Below, in pieces: positions 43,552-52,105 of a stretch of 64,000 bases of DNA (within the stretch, counting starts at the first letter, position 1; every line of letters starts with the position of its first letter). The position numbers were made by a program, and so were the translations under genes. The notes under the pieces are model-generated. The model did not search any database, was not told the origin of the DNA, and was given only the letters and a program-made list of their open reading frames with translations. The stretch is from NCBI GenBank assembly GCA_049890295.1, contig JBMHBP010000002.1, positions 170,208 through 234,207 of the forward strand. The letters run 5' to 3'. This DNA comes from GCA-2862585 sp049890295. Its GTDB lineage: Bacteria; Bacteroidota; Bacteroidia; Flavobacteriales; UBA7312.

Positions 43552-44238
43552 TTATTGTTTTAATTCAGCTCTATTGATAAACTTATCAATATCTCTGGCC
43601 TCATCTGACGATGAGTATTCAGACTTGATGATAGTGTAGTATTCAACGGCTTTATCCAAATTACCATACTCTTCTTGGGCCATTGCAGCCTTTTTTAAGT
43701 AAATAGGAGAAGTAAATTGATTTTCACTATTAAAAGCTGCTTTTGTCCAGTAATTGATAGCTTCATCGGTTTCATTAAGGTTCATGTACGCATCACCCAT
43801 ACTTCCGTAACAAACTGATGATACAATTTGATCATCACTTGAAAAATCACTGAGATATTCAATAGCCGACTCGTTATCTCCTAAATTGAGGAAACAAATA
43901 CCGGCATAATAATTTGCAAGATTGCCAGCCTTTGTAGAACCATAACTATCTGCAATATCTAAAAAACCCAAGTTATCATTAATTCCATTTAATGCTAGAT
44001 TAAAAGAGTCCTTTTCAAAGTAATTTACTGCAATAAAGAGTTCCTCTTGTGCTTCATTATTTATACTTTCAACATAAAACTTATCGTATGCTAAATACAA
44101 TGCAATGATTCCTACAATACTAAACACCACAATTGATAGATTTTTTTGATTATTTTCAACCCATTGCTCTGTTCTTGTTAAGGTTTCTTCTACAGCCGCT
44201 AATTGTTCTTCTGTTTTGTCAGTCTTCTTTTTTGCCAT
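43552..44238 (-). CDS. membrane-anchored tetratricopeptide protein (YfgM-like)
   Basis: About 228 residues, start at 44238 (ATG at 44241 is equally possible; an upstream open frame to 44259 is not favoured). A short cytoplasmic N-terminus with Lys-rich MAKKKTDK precedes one membrane helix (LSIVVFSIVGIIALYLAY, about 34-51) and a periplasmic part with two to four TPR units (ANYYAGICFLNLGDNESAIEYL). YfgM-type proteins sit at the Sec translocon with periplasmic chaperones; that role is only an analogy. Divergent from recF. Confidence 0.8.
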   Translation of the reverse strand: MAKKKTDKTEEQLAAVEETLTRTEQWVENNQKNLSIVVFSIVGIIALYLAYDKFYVESINNEAQEELFIAVNYFEKDSFNLALNGINDNLGFLDIADSYGSTKAGNLANYYAGICFLNLGDNESAIEYLSDFSSDDQIVSSVCYGSMGDAYMNLNETDEAINYWTKAAFNSENQFTSPIYLKKAAMAQEEYGNLDKAVEYYTIIKSEYSSSDEARDIDKFINRAELKQ

Positions 44239-44256
44239 CATTATAAAATTGAGCCA

Positions 44257-44264
44257 CAAAAATA
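44257..44264 (-). promoter_or_regulatory. -7 box of the TPR membrane protein promoter
   Basis: TATTTTTG on the minus strand, a full TAnnTTTG match, about 18 nt before the gene. On the plus strand a 7/8 match TAATTTAG at 44323-44330 precedes recF. Confidence 0.5.
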
Positions 44265-44347
44265 ACTTTTTTTTCCATTTGAAAAACTTTCTTGTAAATC
44301 CAATAAATGATAAAAAATTGGATAATTTAGTGGCAGTAATAAGAAAA

Positions 44348-45442
44348 ATGTATTTAGAAAACTTATCGGTCTTAAATTTTAAAAATCACATAGATAGCCA
44401 ACTAAACTTTAATCCATCTATAAATTGTTTTGTAGGGGATAATGGATCTGGTAAAACTAATTTATTAGATGCTATACACTACCTATCTTTTACAAAAAGT
44501 TTTTTTGTAAAACAAGATGCCTATAACGTTACCTATGATTATCCATTTATGTCAGTTGAAGGAATTTTTAATACCGAATTAGGGGAAGATAAAATACAGT
44601 GTGCTGTGAAAATAGGTGAAAAAAAGGTCGTTAGGAAGAATAAAAAACCTTATTCAAAGTTAGCAGACCACATAGGAAGGTATCCATTGGTAATGGTATC
44701 ACCTACAGATACAGAACTATTAGTTGGAGGGAGTGATTTTAGAAGGAGATACATGGATAGTGTTATTTCCCAATTTGATAAAAACTATCTGGAAAGTTTA
44801 ATTCAATATAATAAGTTGATTGGGCAACGAAATGCTCTTTTAAAATCACCATCAATGAATCAATTGAGTTTAGGCGTCTATGATGAACAAATACATCCAA
44901 TTGCCCAAATTATCTATCAAAAACGTAACCGATTCCTTAATCAGTTACTACCCATTTTTCTAAAATATTACAACGATATATCGTCTACTCAAGAAAATGT
45001 CAATATTGACTATACATCCCAACTTTCTGATTTTGATTATTTGTCTTTAACACAGAAAGCATACCAAAAAGATAAGCATTTACAATATAGTACGGTAGGT
45101 ATTCATAAAGATGATCTAGTTTTTCAGTTAAATAATCATTTAGTAAGACGTTCTGGCTCTCAGGGTCAACAAAAAACCTACTTATTAGCTCTAAAATTGG
45201 CTCAATTCGATTTTATGAAAGAATCCTTAGGTTTCAAGCCAATGTTATTGTTAGACGATATTTTTGATAAGCTAGACGATAATAGAGTAGAACACCTAAT
45301 GGCACTAGTTCATGACTTACATTTTGGCCAAATTTTCGTGACTGATACTCATCCTCAACGATCCAAGGATATATTCAATAAAATTAATGCTGATTATAAA
45401 TTGTTTCACATAAAAAACGGGAAGGTTGAAAAGGAAGAGTAA
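44348..45442 (+). CDS. recF: DNA replication and repair protein RecF
   Basis: 364 residues from ATG 44348 (MYLENLSVLNFKNH), where the family begins; the longer open frame to 44216 has no support. RecF is an SMC-like ATPase that loads RecA at gaps with RecO and RecR. Walker A GDNGSGKT is at 30-37. The ABC signature is near RRSGSQGQQKTY and Walker B is LLLDDIFDKLDD. It overlaps the next gene (DUF721) by 17 nt. Confidence 0.93.
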   Translation: MYLENLSVLNFKNHIDSQLNFNPSINCFVGDNGSGKTNLLDAIHYLSFTKSFFVKQDAYNVTYDYPFMSVEGIFNTELGEDKIQCAVKIGEKKVVRKNKKPYSKLADHIGRYPLVMVSPTDTELLVGGSDFRRRYMDSVISQFDKNYLESLIQYNKLIGQRNALLKSPSMNQLSLGVYDEQIHPIAQIIYQKRNRFLNQLLPIFLKYYNDISSTQENVNIDYTSQLSDFDYLSLTQKAYQKDKHLQYSTVGIHKDDLVFQLNNHLVRRSGSQGQQKTYLLALKLAQFDFMKESLGFKPMLLLDDIFDKLDDNRVEHLMALVHDLHFGQIFVTDTHPQRSKDIFNKINADYKLFHIKNGKVEKEE

Positions 45443-45719
45443 CGAACAGTCTTTAGGTCAAGTCATAAAAGATTTTCTCAAAGAAAGTGGTTGGCAACAA
45501 AAACTAGACGAAGTCAAATTAATGACCGAATGGGATAAAGTATTAGGACCAAGTTTGGCAAAATATACTTCAGAAGTATTTATAACTAATAAGCAGTTGC
45601 ATATTAGGATTCAATCATCTAGCCTGAGACAAGAATTGTCCTATAAAAAATCGGAGTTAATAGAGCAATTAAATTCATCCGTTGGAAAAGAAGTTATAAC
45701 TGATATCATCCTAAAATAA
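45426..45719 (+). CDS. DUF721 (DciA-like) protein
   Basis: 97 residues. The start codon is TTG; the product then begins MKRKSNEQSLGQVIKDFL as in family members, so this start is convincing although it overlaps recF by 17 nt. DUF721 is the DciA fold, which in other bacteria loads or helps the replicative helicase. In Bacteroidota it usually follows recF. The helicase role here is by family only. Confidence 0.83.
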   Translation: MKRKSNEQSLGQVIKDFLKESGWQQKLDEVKLMTEWDKVLGPSLAKYTSEVFITNKQLHIRIQSSSLRQELSYKKSELIEQLNSSVGKEVITDIILK

Positions 45720-45752
45720 AAAAAGCCCATTACCAAACTAGTAAGGGCTTTT
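45716..45752. terminator. intrinsic terminator between DUF721 gene and ndk
   Basis: Stem AAAAGCCC/GGGCTTTT with an extra TTAC/GTAA pairing and a 7-nt loop. The A-run on the left makes it strongest for the leftward ndk transcript, with seven T on the minus strand. Confidence 0.75.
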
Positions 45753-45772
45753 GATGTTAAACTTCTAATATT

Positions 45773-46192
45773 TTAGAATTTCTCATTTTCTTTAAAGAAA
45801 AAATTACCTTCAATCTCGGCATTTTCATCAGAGTCTGAGCCATGAACAGCATTTTTAGCTTTGCTTTCAGCGAAATCTTTTCTAATTGTACCATCTGCAG
45901 CTTCAGAGGGGTCAGTAGCACCAATTAAAGTTCTAAAATCAGCTACAGCATTTTCCTTTTCTAAAATTGCTGCAACTATTGGACCTGAACTCATGTAGCT
46001 TACTAGTTCACCATAAAACGGACGTTCTTTGTGTACTTCATAAAACTTACCAGCTGATTCATCAGTTAAGTGAGTTTTTTTCATTGCTACGATTCTGAAT
46101 CCTGCAGCATTAATTCGTTGAAGAATTGCACCTATATGGCCGTTTTCTACAGCCTCAGGTTTTATCATTGTAAATGTTTTATTTGTTGCCAT
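45773..46192 (-). CDS. ndk: nucleoside diphosphate kinase
   Basis: 139 residues, cytoplasmic. It transfers the gamma-phosphate between NTPs and NDPs by a phosphohistidine at about 117 (NAVHGSDS). The N-terminal FTMIKPEAV and the full family pattern (RPFYGELVSYMSSGP) are present, and the length is normal. Single-gene transcript divergent from nrnA. Confidence 0.97.
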   Translation of the reverse strand: MATNKTFTMIKPEAVENGHIGAILQRINAAGFRIVAMKKTHLTDESAGKFYEVHKERPFYGELVSYMSSGPIVAAILEKENAVADFRTLIGATDPSEAADGTIRKDFAESKAKNAVHGSDSDENAEIEGNFFFKENEKF

Positions 46193-46279
46193 TGTAATTA
46201 AGCGTTTTTTAATTTGGTGCGAATTTAAAAAAATCCTTTGCTAAATTCACTCAGTTTTATTCTTATTTTAGCACTCCAA

Positions 46280-47284
46280 ATGAATAAGCAAGAATTAGTT
46301 CGACTTAAGGGAATTTTAAGTACTCCAAAACGAATAGTTATTACTACTCACAAAGGGCCAGATGGTGATGCCATGGGCTCTTCCTTAGCATTATATAATT
46401 ATCTTTTACAACAAAAGCACGAAGTTCAGGTTATAACACCCAACCAATATCCTCATTTTTTGAAATGGATGAAAGGAGATGATAGGGTCATTCAGTATGA
46501 CTCCAATGAGGAAAAAGCGAATATTTTAACAAATCAGGCTGATCTTATTTTTTGCTTAGACTTTAACACCCTTTCAAGAATTGATACTTTTCAGCCTGCA
46601 GTCAGTAATTCCAAAGCATTAAAGGTTCTAATCGATCACCATCAAGATCCTGATGTATTTGATTTTAACTTTTCAGACTCCTCGGCTTGTTCCACTTGTC
46701 AACTAATTTTTGAGTTTTTTGAATTGTTAGACGATTTAGACTGTATTGATAAAAATATTGCTGAATGTTTGTATGCTGGGATCATGACTGATACAGGAAA
46801 TTTTAGATTTAACTCAGTAACTTCAAAAACACATGATATCGTTTCCTTTCTCATGCAAAAGGGAGTTCGAAATGATTGGGTTTACGATCAAATAAACGAT
46901 AATAATTCAATTAATCGATTAAAATTATTAGGATTTTGTCTAAATGAGAAACTTGTAGTACTAAACCACTTAGGTGCGGCCTACATTTCACTGACCGCTG
47001 ACGAATTAAAACATTATCATTTTCAAAAAGGGGATACCGAAGGTGTAGTCAATTATGCTTTATCAATAAAAGGCATAAGTGTTGCAGCATTTTTTGTTGA
47101 AAGAGACGGAATTATTAAAATTTCTTTTCGATCAAAAGGAAACATTTTTGTTAATCGTTTATCGAAAGATCATTTTGGTGGAGGAGGTCATGTAAATGCA
47201 GCCGGAGGAAGTTATGACAATATGGAGTCAGCAATTGAAAAATTTAAACACGTTTTACCAAATTATATAAATAACACTAACTAA
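46280..47284 (+). CDS. DHH-family phosphoesterase, NrnA-like nanoRNase/pAp phosphatase
   Basis: 334 residues from ATG 46280; an upstream in-frame start at 46238 is less likely. The DHH domain has the metal-binding motifs THKGPDGDAMGSS at about 23-35 and DHHQDPD near 119-125. A DHHA1 domain ends with GGGGHVNAAGG. NrnA degrades 2-5-nt oligoribonucleotides and 3'-phosphoadenosine 5'-phosphate, which may matter for a genome with a PAPS sulfotransferase. Starts an operon with the FKBP lipoprotein and a methyltransferase. Confidence 0.9.
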   Translation: MNKQELVRLKGILSTPKRIVITTHKGPDGDAMGSSLALYNYLLQQKHEVQVITPNQYPHFLKWMKGDDRVIQYDSNEEKANILTNQADLIFCLDFNTLSRIDTFQPAVSNSKALKVLIDHHQDPDVFDFNFSDSSACSTCQLIFEFFELLDDLDCIDKNIAECLYAGIMTDTGNFRFNSVTSKTHDIVSFLMQKGVRNDWVYDQINDNNSINRLKLLGFCLNEKLVVLNHLGAAYISLTADELKHYHFQKGDTEGVVNYALSIKGISVAAFFVERDGIIKISFRSKGNIFVNRLSKDHFGGGGHVNAAGGSYDNMESAIEKFKHVLPNYINNTN

Positions 47285-47296
47285 AAAATTAAATAA

Positions 47297-47971
47297 ATGA
47301 AAAAGAATACACTTTTTATAGTAGGTTTATCACTATCAATAGTAGCCTGTAATGTAGAACAAACAAATTATGAGTTAACAACTGAAGTAGACACATTAAG
47401 TTATAGTTTGGGTATTAGTGTGGCTAATAATTTAGTTGCAAACGGATTTGAAGATTTAGAAGTTAAAGCTATTTCAAGTGCTTTTAATGATGTTTTATCT
47501 GATAATGAGTTAAAGCTAAACGAGGAAGAAGCCAACACATTTATCCAAAATTACTTTGCTGAATTGAGTCAGAAAAAAAGTCAACAAGCCATTGATGAGG
47601 GAAATAAATTTTTAGAAGAAAATGCTACTAGAGATGGTATTGTTACAACTTCATCAGGTCTTCAATATGAGGTTTTAGTACAAGGTAATGGAGCATCACC
47701 AAAGGCAACAGATGAAGTAACGGTACATTATCACGGAACACTTACTGACGGGACTGTATTTGATAGTTCAGTAGATAGGGGGGAGCCTGCTAGTTTTCCG
47801 GTAAATGGTGTTATTCCAGGTTGGGTCGAAGCATTACAATTAATGAATGTAGGTTCAAAATATAAATTGTACATACCTTCAAATTTAGCTTACGGCGAAC
47901 GTGGTACTGGTGGAGTTATTGGACCTAATGCAACATTAATTTTTGAAGTAGAATTATTGTCAATTAACTAA
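47297..47971 (+). CDS. FKBP-type peptidyl-prolyl isomerase lipoprotein
   Basis: 224 residues. A lipobox ending at Cys18 (SLSIVAC) predicts a lipid-anchored protein. A helical N-terminal domain precedes an FKBP domain (about 128-224) that is very close to the periplasmic FKBP at 14587, with long identical stretches (PASFPVNGVIPGWVEALQLM). The two look like a duplication with different anchoring. The stop overlaps the next start by one base. Confidence 0.92.
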   Translation: MKKNTLFIVGLSLSIVACNVEQTNYELTTEVDTLSYSLGISVANNLVANGFEDLEVKAISSAFNDVLSDNELKLNEEEANTFIQNYFAELSQKKSQQAIDEGNKFLEENATRDGIVTTSSGLQYEVLVQGNGASPKATDEVTVHYHGTLTDGTVFDSSVDRGEPASFPVNGVIPGWVEALQLMNVGSKYKLYIPSNLAYGERGTGGVIGPNATLIFEVELLSIN

Positions 47972-48708
47972 TGGCATTAGTGCACGATTTAGAAAAACAA
48001 GGTAATTTCTTGTTCAAATACAGAGGGCAATTTCCTATTGTCCTCTTTATTTTAGCTGTACCTTTTATTTATTGGACAGAAAAAATTACTCAAAACCAAC
48101 AGTTTGTTTACACAACAATCGGAGTGATTTTATCCATTGTAGGTTTTATTATTCGTGCTTATACTATAGGAACTACTCCAAAAGGAACATCTGGTCGAAA
48201 TACTAAACAACAATTAGCCGAACAACTCAATACTTCCGGAATATATTCTACAGTAAGGCATCCACTTTATTTAGGAAATTATTTTATGTGGATAGGTATA
48301 GTTGTTTTTACTTGTAATGTATACTATGTAATTATTGTCAGTCTTTTATATTTTGTTTATTACGAGCGAATTATGTTTGCTGAAGAACGCTTCTTAGAGA
48401 AGAAGTTTGGACAGCAATATATTGATTGGGCTTTGAGCCTTCCTGCATTTATTCCTAGTTTTTCCAGCTTCAAAAAAAGCAGTGTGCCATTTTCTTTTTT
48501 AAGTGTTTTAAGAAGAGAGTATTCTGGTATTTTAGCTACTGTCATTGGTTTCGCCTACGTAAGTATTTTGCGTCACTATTTTGATAGTCAAGAATTTTTT
48601 CTTTCTAAACCATTAATGTATAGTCTTTTAGCCAGTGTTTTATTGACCTTATTTTTAAGAACATTAAAACGACATACTAATTTACTAGAAGAAGAAGGTC
48701 GATTTTAA
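47971..48708 (+). CDS. isoprenylcysteine carboxyl methyltransferase-like membrane protein
   Basis: 245 residues, five to seven membrane helices. The family pattern RHPLYLGNYFMWIG (about 90-103) and the ERFLEKKFGQQYIDW segment match the ICMT/PEMT-type membrane methyltransferases. These are SAM-dependent; substrate unknown, possibly a lipid or a small molecule. Coupled to the FKBP lipoprotein by a one-base overlap (TAATG). The last gene before tRNA-Met. Confidence 0.85.
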   Translation: MALVHDLEKQGNFLFKYRGQFPIVLFILAVPFIYWTEKITQNQQFVYTTIGVILSIVGFIIRAYTIGTTPKGTSGRNTKQQLAEQLNTSGIYSTVRHPLYLGNYFMWIGIVVFTCNVYYVIIVSLLYFVYYERIMFAEERFLEKKFGQQYIDWALSLPAFIPSFSSFKKSSVPFSFLSVLRREYSGILATVIGFAYVSILRHYFDSQEFFLSKPLMYSLLASVLLTLFLRTLKRHTNLLEEEGRF

Positions 48709-48744
48709 AAAAATTAAATACCACTATAAGTTCACCAAAAATAG

Positions 48745-48752
48745 TATATTTG
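48745..48752 (+). promoter_or_regulatory. -7 box of the tRNA-Met promoter
   Basis: TATATTTG, full TAnnTTTG match, 12 nt before the tRNA 5' end. Confidence 0.55.
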
Positions 48753-48764
48753 CCGACCGTAAAT

Positions 48765-48838
48765 GGCGTGGTAGCTCAGTTGGTTAGAGCGTTGGATTCA
48801 TAACCCAGAGGTCGGGAGTTCAAATCTCCCCCACGCTA
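48765..48838 (+). tRNA. tRNA-Met (anticodon CAT)
   Basis: 74 nt. Acceptor GGCGTGG pairs with CCACGCT (first pair G-T), discriminator A. The anticodon CAT is at 48799-48801 in loop TTCATAA. The D-arm GCTCAGTTGGTTAGAGC and T-arm GGGAGTTCAAATCTCCC are regular. It lacks the three G-C pairs in the anticodon stem of initiator tRNA, so an elongator is likely; a tRNA-Ile with lysidine at C34 cannot be fully excluded. Confidence 0.93.
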
Positions 48839-48840
48839 CG

Positions 48841-48904
48841 AAAAGCGATTTCTACAAGGGTCAGCTGCAATCATAGCCTATGCAACCTTTGAAAAGTCGC
48901 TTTT
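48841..48904. terminator. long hairpin terminator between tRNA-Met and a convergent methyltransferase gene
   Basis: Outer arms AAAAGCGA/TCGCTTTT (48841-48848 and 48897-48904) enclose a second pairing CAAGGGT/ACCTTTG-like (48855-48861 with 48885-48891). The structure overlaps the stop codon of the methyltransferase at 48903-48905 and is followed by T-rich sequence on both sides. Confidence 0.65.
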
Positions 48905-49691
48905 ACTTTTTTGTAGCTTTCAAAGCGTAGACGTAAGGAAGCGATTGATTGGCTCTCTTTTCAAGAACATATTTATTAGGTTCACGTTCAATCATGCCGT
49001 CCAAGTGGTAAGGGCTGTAGTCAAACTCTTCAAATAATTGTAATTTTAGACCGTTAGACTCCAAGCCTTTGAAAATTTCAGTTAACGAATGACTCCACCA
49101 ATAATACTCAGTTTTCATATCTTTTCCTCCATCAGTATAGCTACCCTCTTCTTTTTCAATTTCAGTATTTTTATCAAAGAAATATCCATACTGTGTTTCT
49201 ATATCAAGTAAGTCAATAAGTGGATGAAACTCAACCAATAAAAAAGTACCTCCTTTTTTGAGATGTTTTGCCACAACCTTACCCCATTTTTGCAAGTCTG
49301 GCAGCCAACCTAAAGCACCATAAGAAGAAAAAATAATATCGTATTCTTCATTCAAATCAAGCTCTAACACATTAGACTCTACAAATGTAGCATTGAGCTT
49401 AGTATCAATAGCCAATTGTTTAGCGGCAGCAATTGCAGATGGTGAAAAATCTACACCAGTAACATTAGCTCCTAAATTTGCCAACGATAGAGTATCTTGA
49501 CCAAAATGACACTGAAGATGTAATAGAGATTTTTGATTTATATCTTCCAATGCGTTTAACTCAATTGTATTTAGAGAATTTTTGGTTTTAATGAATAGTT
49601 CGTTATTGTAAAAATTTGAACATAAATGAATGGGGGTTCTATCTTCCCAAGATTTCAGATTTTTTTGAAAGTGACTACTGAAGTTCTCCAT
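48903..49691 (-). CDS. class I SAM-dependent methyltransferase
   Basis: 262 residues with a methyltransferase domain: motif I LLHLQCHFGQDTLSLANLGA near 56-75 and post-I GVDFSPSAI. The opening lines up with an uncharacterised Bacteroidota family that also carries the late HLDGMIEREPNKYVLEK. Substrate unknown. It lies downstream of glyA on the same strand (114 nt), with a weak hairpin between them. Confidence 0.85.
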   Translation of the reverse strand: MENFSSHFQKNLKSWEDRTPIHLCSNFYNNELFIKTKNSLNTIELNALEDINQKSLLHLQCHFGQDTLSLANLGANVTGVDFSPSAIAAAKQLAIDTKLNATFVESNVLELDLNEEYDIIFSSYGALGWLPDLQKWGKVVAKHLKKGGTFLLVEFHPLIDLLDIETQYGYFFDKNTEIEKEEGSYTDGGKDMKTEYYWWSHSLTEIFKGLESNGLKLQLFEEFDYSPYHLDGMIEREPNKYVLEKRANQSLPYVYALKATKK

Positions 49692-49770
49692 AAGGTAAAA
49701 TTAACTTTTTCTATAAGTTCAGTTTATTTTTGAATTGCAGAAAATTCTCTACAATTTGTTGTTCTAAAAG

Positions 49771-49801
49771 AAGTCCCCACTAATGTATGTTGTGAGGGCT
49801 T
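49771..49801 (-). terminator. weak intrinsic terminator after glyA
   Basis: On the minus strand AAGCCCTCAC/GTGGGGACTT pairs with one mismatch and one G-T around an 11-nt loop, followed by a short T-run. The T-run is poor, so confidence is limited. Confidence 0.4.
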
Positions 49802-49805
49802 TGTT

Positions 49806-51080
49806 TTAATACGCAAAGAGAGGAAATTGACTCATAAGGTCATTGACCTTTTGTTTTACATTTTGAATGACCTTTTCATCTTCAATATTCATAAGTACTT
49901 CATCGATTAAATCAACAATTTGAGGGATAGTATCTTCTTTAATTCCACGTGTAGTTATTGCAGGAGTACCAACACGCATTCCAGAAGTCACGAAAGGAGA
50001 TTTATCGTCAAACGGCACCATATTTTTGTTGACGGTGATATCAGCTTTTACAAGAGTGTTTTCAGCGTCTTTTCCAGTAATTCCCTTAGAACGTAAGTCG
50101 ATTAGCATACAGTGATTTTCTGTACCGCCAGAAATAATTTTGTAACCTTTGTCCATAAAGCATTTAGCCATTAATTTGGCGTTATTAATAACTTGCTGTG
50201 TATATTTTTTATATTCTGGCCGAAGTGCTTCTTCAAAGGCAACAGCTTTAGCAGCAATAACATGCTCCAATGGTCCGCCTTGAGTACCAGGAAATACTGC
50301 TGAATCAAGTAATGAAGACATTTTCTTTACAACTCCTTTTGGAGTAGTTAACCCCCAAGGGTTTTCAAAGTCTTTACCCATCATTATTAAACCTCCTCTC
50401 GGACCTCTTAAGGTCTTGTGAGTAGTTGTTGTGAGAATATGACAATGTGGGGCAGGGTCATTTAAATGTTTTGCAGCGATAAGACCCGATGGATGTGAGA
50501 TATCCGCCAATAGTAGTGCACCGACTTTATCTGCAATTTCTCTGAATCGTTTGTAGTCAATATCTTTAGAATAGGCAGATGCTCCACATATGATTAATTG
50601 AGGTTTTTCTTCAAGAGCTGTTTGTTCAGCAGCATCATAATCTATTAGTCCGTCATCTTCTTTGACTGAATAAAATGACGGTTTATATATTTTACCTGAA
50701 AAATTAACTGGTGAACCGTGTGTTAGATGACCGCCATGAGCTAAATTAAAACCTAAAATTTTATCACCTGGTTTGAGAACAGCTAAAAAAACTGCTGCAT
50801 TGGCTTGAGAGCCCGAGTGAGGTTGTACGTTAGCATATTCAACACCAAATAATTCTTTTACTCTCTCTATAGCAAGTTTCTCAACTTTATCAACAACTTC
50901 ACAACCTCCATAGTATCTCTTTCCTGGAAAACCTTCGGCATACTTGTTGGTCAGCACAGATCCCATGGCTTCCATAACTTCTTGGCTGGCAAAATTTTCA
51001 GAGGCAATTAGTTCAATACCGTTTGTTTGTCGGTTTTTTTCCTCTTCAATCAAGTTAAAAATTGCGTTATCTCTTTTCAT
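49806..51080 (-). CDS. glyA: serine hydroxymethyltransferase
   Basis: 424 residues. A PLP enzyme that converts serine and THF to glycine and 5,10-methylene-THF, the main one-carbon source (also feeding Fmt through formyl-THF). The PLP lysine is in TTTTHKTLRGPRGG, substrate residues in SGSQANAAV and GKRYYGGCE near the N-terminus. A -7 box is 41 nt upstream, and it is divergent from the FabK-like gene. Confidence 0.97.
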   Translation of the reverse strand: MKRDNAIFNLIEEEKNRQTNGIELIASENFASQEVMEAMGSVLTNKYAEGFPGKRYYGGCEVVDKVEKLAIERVKELFGVEYANVQPHSGSQANAAVFLAVLKPGDKILGFNLAHGGHLTHGSPVNFSGKIYKPSFYSVKEDDGLIDYDAAEQTALEEKPQLIICGASAYSKDIDYKRFREIADKVGALLLADISHPSGLIAAKHLNDPAPHCHILTTTTHKTLRGPRGGLIMMGKDFENPWGLTTPKGVVKKMSSLLDSAVFPGTQGGPLEHVIAAKAVAFEEALRPEYKKYTQQVINNAKLMAKCFMDKGYKIISGGTENHCMLIDLRSKGITGKDAENTLVKADITVNKNMVPFDDKSPFVTSGMRVGTPAITTRGIKEDTIPQIVDLIDEVLMNIEDEKVIQNVKQKVNDLMSQFPLFAY

Positions 51081-51121
51081 TGGTAAAATTTATCTAATTT
51101 CGTTGTGTTTTTTAATATGAA

Positions 51122-51129
51122 CAAAGATA
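51122..51129 (-). promoter_or_regulatory. -7 box of the glyA promoter
   Basis: TATCTTTG on the minus strand, full TAnnTTTG match. Confidence 0.5.
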
Positions 51130-51133
51130 GTTA

Positions 51134-52081
51134 ATGAACAATAAAGTTACCCAATTATTTGGAATAAAATATCCATTAATTCAGGCTGGAATGATATGGT
51201 GCAGTGGCTGGGAATTAGCATCGGCGGTTAGTAATGCAGGTGGACTAGGAATAATTGGTTCAGGATCAATGTATCCAGAGATATTAAGAGAACATATTAT
51301 TAAATGTAAAGCCCATACTAAAGAGCCATTTGCTGTAAATTTACCCTTACTTTACCCACAAATAAACGATCATATTGCTGTAATAGTAGAAGAAGGAGTA
51401 AAAATTGTCTTTACTTCTGCTGGCAATCCTGCTAAGTGGACACAGTTTTTGAAAGAAAAAGGAATTACTGTGGTGCATGTAGTTAGTAATGAAAAATTTG
51501 CTCTTAAAGCGGTTGAAGCTGGGGTAGATGCTGTTGTTGCTGAAGGATTCGAAGCTGGTGGACACAACGGAAGAGAAGAAACGACTACTATGTGTTTGAT
51601 ACCACAAATCAGAAAAGCTGTTGATTTACCATTGATTGCGGCAGGTGGTATTGGTAACGGAAAAGCAATGTTAGCCGCATTTGCTCTTGGAGCTGATGGT
51701 GTACAAATTGGAAGTCGATTTATTGCATCACCAGAATCATCAGCTCATCAAAATTTTAAAGAGTTTATTTTACATTCAAAGGAAGGTGATACTCAATTAA
51801 TGTTAAAAGAAATTACACCGGTAAGATTGCTAAAAAATAATTTTTATAATCAGTTGATTGAAGCTTATAAAAATGGAGCTACAAAAGAGGAGTTAGTTAA
51901 ACTTTTAGGTAGAGGAAGAGCTAAAAAAGGAATGTTTATGGGTGATATGATCCAAGGAGAACTAGAAGTTGGTCAGGTTTCTTCTTTAATAAATTCCATT
52001 AAACCAGCAGCCGAAATAGTAAATGAAATAATGACTGAATTTAAACAGTCTCAAAATAATTTATCAAAAATCAAGTTTTAA
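51134..52081 (+). CDS. nitronate monooxygenase/FabK-like flavoprotein
   Basis: 315 residues, an FMN-binding TIM barrel of the NPD/FabK family. Seen are PLIQAGMIW near 15-23, EGFEAGGHNG, and the phosphate-binding GGIGNGKAMLAAFALGADGVQ. The family includes nitronate monooxygenase and the enoyl-ACP reductase FabK, and the sequence does not separate these with certainty. With fabG in the window a fatty-acid role is attractive but not shown. Confidence 0.85.
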   Translation: MNNKVTQLFGIKYPLIQAGMIWCSGWELASAVSNAGGLGIIGSGSMYPEILREHIIKCKAHTKEPFAVNLPLLYPQINDHIAVIVEEGVKIVFTSAGNPAKWTQFLKEKGITVVHVVSNEKFALKAVEAGVDAVVAEGFEAGGHNGREETTTMCLIPQIRKAVDLPLIAAGGIGNGKAMLAAFALGADGVQIGSRFIASPESSAHQNFKEFILHSKEGDTQLMLKEITPVRLLKNNFYNQLIEAYKNGATKEELVKLLGRGRAKKGMFMGDMIQGELEVGQVSSLINSIKPAAEIVNEIMTEFKQSQNNLSKIKF

Positions 52082-52105
52082 GAAAGTAAAACTCAGTCAA
52101 AAAAA

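Noticed and set aside
48765..48838. Possible attachment site for an integrated element at the 3' end of tRNA-Met
   Set aside because: No integrase gene and no direct repeat of the tRNA end nearby; neighbours are housekeeping genes.
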